A program made the position numbers and the translations under genes. This document shows, in pieces, positions 55,756-64,000 of a DNA stretch of 64,000 nucleotides. Source of the DNA: Pseudevernia furfuracea (lineage: Eukaryota; Ascomycota; Lecanoromycetes; Lecanorales; Parmeliaceae); contig JAIUPT010000038.1 of the NCBI GenBank assembly GCA_022315425.1, positions 1,674,001-1,738,000 of the forward strand. The letters run 5' to 3'. Position 1 is the first letter of the stretch. The number at the start of each line of letters is the position of its first letter. The notes beneath the pieces were generated by a model. That model saw only the letters and a program-made list of their open reading frames with translations. It searched no databases and was not told where the DNA came from.

Positions 55756-56495
55756 AAGACAGGCATTCTGCTCGATCGTTATCTTTGCTTGCAACCTTTA
55801 CTTGCGAGCTATGTTTTTCCAAGGGAAGGAAGGGCGTTTGGCGGTGGTGAGGCTGGGAAGGCGATTATGGCGATGTTACGTGCTATGCTTTGCTACGCGA
55901 GTTGCGAAAGCCCGCTGGCTTCTTGCTTAAAGATGGGTCCTGAAGCCGGGTTGGCTTGCTTATCAGGCAGCGTGGGAGGCATTTTTAGAGGCGTTTGCTA
56001 TGCTATCAACGGCGAATGGTGAATCGGTATACACAAAAATTAGAGTCGCGTGACTGTGAGCTGTATTTGTAAGAGAGAGATTTACATTGATCAAATGAAT
56101 ATATTGAAAATGTATATCTGAGTTCTGGGTTACGTGTATGTATGTGATATCTTGTTGTTCGATAATGGTAATCGAACGCAAATCGAATGAGGTATATTGA
56201 AAAGTCTATATACAGATGACATTGGGTAATGGGTGTTCCCCAGGTAAAACCCTTTTTGTCCCATGAACACATCCAAGACGTCTGTCCCACAAGGTAAGGC
56301 AAGGGTCCAGAAGTGTGAAGAGAAGAGCAAAAGCCAACGAGTCCTTCCGGCGCCAACGCTAAAACCCCGAGAAAGAAGTAAGGTAGGGTACATACACGTC
56401 CGTACACCCGTCGCAAGATGCTCGAAAGAAGAAGAAGAAGAAGAAGAAGAAGGAGAAGGATACCTGATGATGATAAAGAGGTTGGTGTGGAGCTT
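55756..56495. other. Intergenic between convergent genes
   Basis: 3' flanks of the bHLH and DUF7729 genes. It contains a GAA-type purine run (about 56426-56455). No gene supported. Confidence 0.5.
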
Positions 56496-56518
56496 CCCCC
56501 CCCCCCCCCCCCCCCCCC
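56496..56518. repeat. Poly-C homopolymer tract
   Basis: 23 consecutive C on the plus strand, just beyond the stop codon of the minus-strand DUF7729 gene, whose transcript would therefore carry a run of 23 G in its 3' region. Confidence 0.95.
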
Positions 56519-56530
56519 TCCAACCCCTCC

Positions 56531-57852
56531 TCACAGAGCCGCGAGCAAAGCAGCCGCTCCAACCAGCGCCCCGACCCAACCCTTCCACGCCGCATCGACG
56601 GCCCCGGCTCTCGCCGCGGCGGACTTCTTCCCCGCGCCGCCCGAGGAGCCGCCGGCGTTGGGGATGCTGGCGTTCAGGAAGGCGGGGCCGCACATGTCGT
56701 TGATCATGGTGGCCGCGTCGACGTAGTCGAGGTTGAGCGGCTGGCTCCGGTTCGAGGCCGCGGCGGCGTAGACGGCCATGGTGGCGGCGAGGCAGGCGTC
56801 GCAGGTCGGGAGGCTGCCCGCGGGCAGCGGGATGCCCAGGGGCAGGTAGTAGACGTAGCTGTCGGTCGGGGCCGAGGCGTTGGTGACGGCGTTGGCGAAG
56901 CAGTAGTTGCCGTTGTCCTGCTGCCGCGCGTCGGCGTCGCCGGGGGCCGGGGAGTCCGTCAGGCAGGAGCCGTTGCGGGAGACGTCGTAGGCGAGGAGGC
57001 CGGCGTAGGCTTGGCGCACCTGCGGGTTTTCGCTGTTGTAGTCGTCTTGGCAGGCGGTGGGGGAGCGCAGGGCGAGGGTGAAGGAGGACATGAGGGCTGA
57101 GCAGGTCGGGAAGGAGACGGAGCAGGAGGCGTTGAGGACGGCGGTGATGGTGGAAAGGGAACGGGTGGCGTCGAAAAAGGACATGGAATTCTGGGTAATG
57201 GGAGGTTAGTTTTCCGAGGAGGTTTTTCGAAGGGGGAATTGGGATGGAGGGAAGTGGTACGTACTTGCTGTAGGAGGCTGAAGGGCACGCAGGAGATGAA
57301 GGTGTCGTTGTTGACCATGGATCGAAGGAAGGTTGGACAGCTAGGTTGGGTGAAGTTGGTGCCGAAGCCTCCGTCAAAGGCCCTCGGGAGTGATGTGGTG
57401 GTAGTCGAAGAATCTGAACTTGAGGAGGTCGCTGCGGCCTCGGGGGCTGTAGTCGTTGACGCAGTATCTGTGCTCGCTGGGTCGTCTCGACGGTGCAAAG
57501 CTGGCTGAGGTGCGTCATTATGGTCGAAAATTATCCTTCCATCCAGAAAGTGGCCTTGGACGGCTCGACTTTGAGATTCGAGGTGTTCTATTGCCTCTAT
57601 TGGCATGCACAGTAACGACATGATCATGATCATGAAGAAGAAAATCTGGGCCAAGCTGAGCGGTAGGTAGTGCGTTGAAAGCCGCCGCCGACCTGGCCGA
57701 GGTCTTTTATGTGTTGTTATTATTGTCGCTGCGTGCTGCACTTCTTCTTCCCTTTTACACATCGTGTGATGTGATAGAAACGAACCATCCGTAGTAGAGA
57801 CATTGAAACCCCCTTGGAGTCCGGCATCTCTGCAATCCTCGGATCGATTCAT
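56531..57852 (-). CDS. DUF7729-like Cys-rich, probably GPI-anchored surface protein
   Basis: Exons 57852..57265 and 57190..56531, 415 residues. An internal hydrophobic stretch (IFFFMIMIMSLLCMPIEA, about residues 70-90) would be a signal anchor or a signal peptide if a later Met is used. After a Ser/Thr-rich spacer comes FDGGFGTNFTQPSCPTFL, NDTFISCVPFSLLQQ, then TACQDDYN, GNYCFANAVTN, DSYVYYLPLGIPLPAG and PTCDACLAATM, a Cys-rich pattern typical of fungal DUF7729 domain proteins. The C-terminus (WKGWVGALVGAAALLAAL) is a GPI-type hydrophobic tail. Location at the cell wall or plasma membrane is inferred. The exon 1 start is uncertain. Exon 2 is very GC-rich compared with its neighbours. Confidence 0.75.
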
Positions 57853-60158
57853 TATGGGTTCTATATGTGCCACAATTCCAGCATTGCCACTCTGTCGCTG
57901 CCAAACAGCAGTCTTGGAGCAATGTGGAGGTGTAAAGCTGCAGGCCTGATGGTGTCGCGGACTCTAAATGCGGTGTCTCGTGTGGACTGGGTGTCAGACG
58001 ATGGAAGGATCTTGCCGAAGACGTGTTCCTTCGGGCGGTGATACTCGATTATAGATCAGGTACAAAGGGTGACTTGAGTTGGCCTTAGATATAAGGGAAG
58101 CCGTTCGTTCAATAATGGACAAGAATGTGCTTTTCGATTGACGCCGGAAGAAGTCAATACAAGGAGAGAGAAAGGTTGATGGAAAGGGAAGCAGGCAAAG
58201 TTTATTGGTAGTATTGTCATTTCCATGTTGGTGGAGAAGCCGAACTTGTGTGCCTGCATGAAGATTAGACCGATTGAGTCTAGACACATGGCTGAGCGTT
58301 GTGCCAGTGCACTTGCACGCTTAGGAGTCTAGGAGACATATTTTAGTGGTAATTAATGCAGAGAATTCATCCTAGACAAGTAGACATGTAACGGTAGCTT
58401 ACCGTGATTTGCAGCACCGGGCTCTTTTTGTGGGATATTGAATTAATTAGTGTCTTCCGAGACTCTTAGTGAGCATAGCGTCCATGAAATGGGCTTGAGG
58501 CGTGCCCTAGGGGCCTAGAGGCGTTTCGTAAGGGTTCAGAACAACTTCAGCCGGGGAAGTCAAGGCGACGGACATTTGTCGCTGACTCGCAAAGAAGCGA
58601 ACTTGTCCTTGTCAGCTTGAGCTTCGGGCAAACATAATCATAATATTCAGGCTTGCCGGTGCCACAGATCTCTCTGCACCACATGATCTTGAAGATAAGT
58701 GAGCCTACCTGAGTCGTCAGGACTCTGGAATGCCCCCACAGAGTTTTGCCCTGTTGATCTCCCTTTGCTGATCTCCTACATCCACGAGGACCCGTTGAGG
58801 CTCGGCAGGATAGTACTCGAGTAGTACGAACTTGTTGGTCCTTTCATATCGCATAGGTTTTCCTTAAAGTAACAATACGACTCACGAAGTACCAAAGTAG
58901 TACTCGTACATCAACAAGGCTGCCGTGCCGCAGCCCGTCTTGTAATTAACCACGTCCATAGCTGGTCCGTGCTTGGCTGTCAGCATGGATGTTCGATTAA
59001 CTTCGATAAAATAACATGCCAGCATCGCATAATAAATTAAGAATCCTCTTGTTTGTTTCGTTTGGGCAAATCTCTTCCAGGATCATAGCGTACGTAAGAG
59101 TGGTACTCGCAACAAAATCTCTGTAAATTCACGTTGTGAAACGAACAATTCGCATCGACTTCCTCTTCCGTTCATTAGAAGTTTTGCTTTTCTTATGGTG
59201 TGCCATGCCGGCGCTCAGAGCAGCAGACCCTCTGGGCCGAGCACCAACGGAAAATCTGCATGTTACCTATTATTCCACTTGTTCTGTGTTGTGTGTGAGT
59301 GTACCTCGTGTCACAAATCATACCCGCTCAACTCATCTCGTCCCTCCTCGGCCGAGCATTAACGGAAAATTGCTGCGTTCCTTTGGTGGTGATGTGTGCA
59401 ATCCGGGTGTGTGCTTGGAAGATAGGTAGCTTGCTTGCATGCATGTATGTACGCATACCCCGTAGATATGCGCTCAACTTAGATCGTATGTCCATGTCTG
59501 AAATTATCCTTCTTTTGTCTTTTCTCCGAGACATCTTGACCGCTGCGGACCCCGCGGTTGGCGGGATAATGTACGTAGAAGCGACCGTCCTATATTTCTG
59601 AGCCGATGCAAGGTTGAAGGGGGTAAATATCTAAAAGTAGATTGCGGCTCTGCTGCTGCGCTTTGCGCGCCAGTATGGTACCTACCACCAAGTACTCGAC
59701 AAGGAGGGGGGGGGTGGTGTTCAGCGCTTGGAGGTACAAGCAGGTCCGGACTGGTGGGCATCTTTCGCCCGATTGGCAGGGTAAACGAACATCGGAACAT
59801 TTGTGCTTGGAGCCCTGGAGCCTTGGACTTGAATCCATCATGATGCAAATGCAATATGCGAAATGACTTGAGCACTCGAGAGACCACAGTAGGAACGGAT
59901 GGACCTTGGAATTCATGGAATCATTGCGTTTATGCTCATCTGCTCAAATGGAGAGTTGAACCAAGCCATTGAGCCAATAATTTGCAACTGCGGATTTCTT
60001 AACAAAAGCTCAGCAGCGACGTTGAACGCACTGATGGCATGACCTATCTACCCTGGGTCATACATTCTATTTGCTCCCCCAAGAAACACCACCAAAATTG
60101 CATGATATGACATAGCAGCCCACCTCTTTCCACCCACGTAGTTCTAACGCTATCTTAC
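57853..60158. other. Long intergenic region
   Basis: 2.3 kb without a supported gene. Two short stretches, about 59234-59262 and 59349-59377, are similar (both contain GGCCGAGCA(C/T)(C/T)AACGGAAAAT); otherwise no structure stands out. Confidence 0.5.
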
Positions 60159-63100
60159 TCACACCCTCTCTTCCGCAAAATCCAAAATTTCGCAGTCATC
60201 CTCAAAGATCTCGTCTTCTGCGCCCGCCACTGTTCCTTCATCTTTCGTGCTGCGTTTTCGCCGTGTCGTAACGATGATTTGTTGGCCCTCCTCCGCATTG
60301 CCTTTCATGCTAAAGACATTCTCCATTCGCGAAGTCATAGCCTGTTGTTCCAAATCTAGATCATCATCGACATGACCGGTAAAGCCGACGCTGATCTTGG
60401 TAGCGGGGATAGGCTCTCCGAATACCCAGGTGCTTGTCCCTTGAGAAACATTAGGAACGGCAGATGTGACCTCGTCACTGTAGACGTATAGATTGACTCG
60501 ACGATCAGTGTGGAAAGGTTGGTAGGCTAGACTTGTGTCAAGTTCAGCATAGGACAGAGGGTGGGTTTCGAGTTTCGAGGTCGACGACACTGGTAAGGCA
60601 GACTGTGGCAGCCAGAACGACCCTCGAGGTGTTGAAGGCTCAGGCGATGATCGAGAATTGGGAAGGTGATTACTCGTAACATGCTGATATGAGGCTGGCT
60701 CTTTTGGAAGACTGAACTCGACTGGTCTATTGCCAAAGACTGACGGCCGTCGCTGCCGGGCTTTGGAGTTGCTGCTTTGGCGGATACTGTAGATCCGTAC
60801 AATACCTCCACCTGTGATAGCGATCCGGCCGAGACCCTTTCCACTGAGCCATCGTACGCAACCCGGGACCACAACACTCTGTGAACTTGGTAGAGCTAGA
60901 CGATTCTCGCCTAGATGGCGGAATGTATTAACGGTGCCTGCAGCTGCTGCACCGACAGACCGGTTAAATCCAGCGGCTACAGCTCTTCCACTTTTCGCAC
61001 CAATACCGGCGGTCAATGCCATACCGCCAAATCCGGAAAAGCCACTTCCTACGCTTGTACGGCGCCCACGGACAGCATCGAAGAGTGGTTGCGTTTTGCC
61101 AGTGAATATGCCAAGGGCTGAGGAAAAAGTATTGCCAGCGCCAGCCGATACAGGCCTTGCGTTGTCATCATTCTTAGCACTAGTCGCACTTACATTGCTT
61201 GCGGCAGTTGCACTGCGTACAATATGACGAGATGGTGGCCAAAGAAATGCGGATGATGGTAGTTCGTTGATGTGGACAGTGCCTCTGTCAGTAATGATAG
61301 CTAGTCGATCGCCTTTAGGTTCCGTCCAAACAACTTCCACAATCCTAGCCTCGGTTATTCGAGTTATCTTTGCAATTTGGCGAACACTGGGACCTTTCGG
61401 AGATGCGTCAGGGTCTCCTGCACGTCCGGGCTCCCCATGCATCATGCGCATCAAGTCCCAGACATGCTCAACATCCCCTTTTGCACTTGCCGTCAGCAAG
61501 TGCAGGCCATTTGGAGAAAATGAGAGCAGGCTACATCCAGTCGGTAGAGAGAAAGTGGCCAGCGGCTGCAAGGACGAAGCGGCTTTTGATTGCTGACTCT
61601 TTGAAAGTTTTTCTATATCCAAAATTGACACCAACGCGGGCTGATTCTTTGCTCGATTGACTGGGTTGTCCTGTGCATGAGTAGGAGGAAAATTCTGCTG
61701 GCTTGGTAGCGCAGATAAAGCAGGGTTGGACGGAAGGGCTGCGGGTCCTTGCTGGCTTTGTTCTGACGGTTTCGACCAATAATTGCTCCATACATGCTTT
61801 CCTTCAAGCCCAACCCATTGAGCGGTTTTCAAGAATCCTTGTGCAATATCCCTAGCAGCTTTGTTGAGTAAGCCTTCGCCTTCTGGGGTGTCAAGATCAC
61901 ATAGTATTTGTGGTTCAGCACCGGGTGCATGGGAGCTGACTCCCGGGGCCTTATGACGCGAATTGTCTGGCTCGGTCTCTCCATGAAGGGTAGTCTGCGC
62001 CGAGGACGATGGTGGAGCGAAAGCAAGCCACCGATTGCTTAAAGAAAGAATACTAGCATTAGGTCGGCGGGTACCTGCAGCGAGTGCGTCATGCAGTCGC
62101 GCGGGGCCAGATTCACTTGAAGAGGTGGACACGCTGCGAGTCTTTCGTGACCCTGTTCGTGTCCACACCTTGCCTAAACATCTGAAGCCTGGTGATTTCT
62201 CGGCACTTCCATGGAAAGTTCTCTCAAAGATAAAGACTTCCCCACTGATGCCCGAGCTGATGACGAAAAATCTTCCTTTCGCTTGTATACTTAGATCTCC
62301 TACAGGAGCAGGCATGGTAGTATGCAAAGGTCCGCCTTTGATTTCGATCTTCGGACTCCTGAACAGCGTCGTTATATGCTTTCCTTCCCTCAGCGAATAT
62401 ATTTCCACAGTAGTCTGGTAATGAGTTATGGCTGCCGCCTGCAGAGCCTGCATCTCCGATCTCGAAGGTTCAAACTCTTCAACTACCGCATTCGTTCCCG
62501 GCCTGGATGGAGCAACGGATAAAATATATGGACCATGGACAATGACCGCAACTAATGGCTGGAGCGGTCCGTCACTGATGCACTGAGAGTGGAGGATTTT
62601 GGCACCTATCACAGATCCTCGAAGACCCTCTAGGCGACCAACAGAGTCGAAGCGATTCTTACCAATATGATAGATATTCAAGCCATGCTCGAAACCCACT
62701 AGCAAGACATTTTCTGTATTCCCAGAGGCTTCGTGCCCAGAAGGCAAGAGGGTGTCAAAAACACAACAGAAGCCCTCACCGGGCACGCGATCTTCTGGTA
62801 CCGGTTTGGGATGACCTATGTCGATTTCTGGCGCTGCGTAGTAATGCGCTTGCTGATGGTGGGGCGCTGGTGGATAGTGGGAGTTCTGAGAGTTCATAGA
62901 CGGAGGCCTCAAATTGGGAGGAGACGACCCCATGTAGTCGCCAAAGCTCAGATACTCATTGGCCCGCTGTATAGGCGGGCGGTAGGCAGCTCTTGGCGAG
63001 GTTGGAGGAGAGGTATGCGAGAATCCTCCGCGAAGCTCGGGATCAAGGGGTGGGCGATATTCTGGGGGGGATCCGGCTGTGCTGAGTCCGTTCCTGTACT

Positions 63101-63566
63101 CTTGTGGAGGACTGCGACCATATGGAATGTTCTGAGCCCATTCCGTTGTAGTTTGGGCGGGTATTTCTGAAGGACGTGTGGGAGAGGAAGCATCCAAAGC
63201 TTCTAGACGAGGAGATGAGACACCGTTAAATAGCGCTGGAGGAGGAGACATTGAAGCATGCAGTTGCGAGAGAATAGAAGGAGGAGAGGTCCTTAAATAC
63301 ACACAGTAGTCAGCGTGATTCCCTCATGCTTGACACAGCCATCCCTGCTGGGCGTGCTGTGTTTACTTGATTTTGACTTACAACTCTTTGGGCAAACCCC
63401 TATGCGACCTCTCCGCATTCTCTCCACCGGTTTCATTTTTCTTCCAACTCTTTCCTTGGCCTTTGCGACTTGGCGAGCGCCTTCTTGAAGCTTCTTCTTG
63501 GTAAAAAGAACCGATCTCTACAGCCGGTTGCTGTTGGCTTGACGCTTGGTCTGACGACGGGGGCAT
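60159..63566 (-). CDS. BCAS3-like WD40-propeller protein
   Basis: Exons 63566..63382 and 63291..60159, 1105 residues; the 89-bp intron is GTAAGT...TTTAAG. A disordered Pro/Ser-rich N-terminus of about 220 residues precedes beta-propeller sequence: ENVLLVGFEHGLNIYHIG, LVAVIVHGPYILSVAP, TVEIYSLREGKHITTLF, then the degenerate WD blades LATFSLPTGCSLLSFSPNGL and GDVEHVWDLMRMM, and ARIVEVVWTEPKGDRLAIIT. The order and the late GCVRWLSGKGLGRIAITGGG block resemble BCAS3, which in animals works with PHAF1 at autophagic membranes; fungal members are barely studied. The C-terminus is acidic (EDEIFEDDCEILDFAEE). It could also be annotated simply as a WD40-repeat protein. Confidence 0.65.
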
Positions 63567-64000
63567 TCAATTTGTAGAGAGAAGTTCAGAGTACGAGATA
63601 CGTAAAGGCGTGTTGCTCATGAACTCCGGAATGAAGAGTGAGTTTGCTGGTCGTTCTCGCCGGGAGGTGAGCAGATGCAGGAAAACCACCTGACCCAAGA
63701 CCTGTTGCCTGGACAGAGCTGGTGACAGTAACAGGCGTGACGACTAATTTCACTTGATTTACTCGTAAGCAGCAAGTTTTGTCTTTATGCAAGCAAAGAG
63801 GGCGAGTTGTGGTGACTGCCCAGAGCTGCAACACTGTTTCCGGCGTCGCCGTGGGGTAGTGGTAGGGGCTCGAGCTGAGTAGCGACGCGGACCAAGAAAC
63901 ATGCGAACGACAAGCTGTGCTGGAAATGCGACTCTATTATCTGCAAGTCTCTACTATAATACAGAGAGGTTTAGATGTCTGGGAGGTCAATGAAGGATGG
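63567..64000. other. Upstream region of the BCAS3-like gene
   Basis: Last 434 bases of the window; probably promoter. No further gene was recognised before the window end. Confidence 0.5.

Noticed and set aside
56130..57518. A 462-codon minus-strand open frame, Arg/Pro-rich
   Set aside because: It overlaps the DUF7729 gene in another frame. Its composition is the shifted reading of very GC-rich coding sequence, and no domain is present.
1..64000. CRISPR arrays, operons, bacterial promoters and ribosome-binding sites
   Set aside because: The window is eukaryotic (spliced genes); no regularly spaced direct repeats of CRISPR type were seen.

Overview
The window reads as nuclear DNA of a filamentous ascomycete (Pezizomycotina). 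Most genes carry short introns of about 43-110 bp with GT...AG ends and CTAAC/CTAAT-like branch points. Several families are restricted to or expanded in such fungi: PTH11-like receptors, AcrB, Afi1/MesA, a NUC-1 type bHLH regulator, DUF7729- and DUF7730-like proteins. A Dothideomycete is my best guess, by inference only. All gene models were spliced by eye; exon coordinates are given in each entry. I saw no tRNA, rRNA or CRISPR array.

Layout. 1-3 kb: the 5' part of a PTH11-like receptor gene, then gene-poor DNA with decayed fragments of a second PTH11-like gene and an O-methyltransferase. 3.3-5.9 kb: Afi1/MesA polarity protein. 6.6-7.7 kb: a frameshifted DUF7730-like pseudogene. 7.8-10 kb: a divergent pair, flavin-reductase-like protein and EF-hand light-chain-like protein. 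10-23.6 kb: a minus-strand run with a Cys-rich hypothetical protein, AcrB, an 851-aa membrane protein, a thioesterase with a possible 9-nt microexon, and a cytochrome b561-like protein. 24.7-30.6 kb, plus strand: a GT92-like glycosyltransferase, a four-helix membrane protein, and Pob3 of the FACT complex. 30.8-34.6 kb, minus strand: two tandem paralogues of an unrecognised family, a SprT-like protein lacking the first catalytic His, and an orphan ORF. 35.2-37.9 kb: kinetochore Nnf1 and a TPR protein. 38.8-49.2 kb, plus strand: a small conserved protein, a G3BP/Nxt3-like protein, a septin-like GTPase with a C-terminal membrane anchor, and Hsp90. 49.2-53.6 kb: gene-poor, with a probable non-autonomous hAT-like element. 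53.6-63.6 kb: a NUC-1-like bHLH factor, a DUF7729 GPI-type surface protein and a BCAS3-like WD40 protein.

The genes are mostly unrelated housekeeping functions (polarity, chromatin, kinetochore, chaperone, stress-granule and phosphate control), not a pathway cluster. The most unusual signals are the tandem paralogue pair, two introns that seem to need a GC donor, the thioesterase microexon with a one-base phase conflict, the hAT-like element, several stop-free introns whose length is a multiple of three, and a duplicated leader in front of Hsp90.
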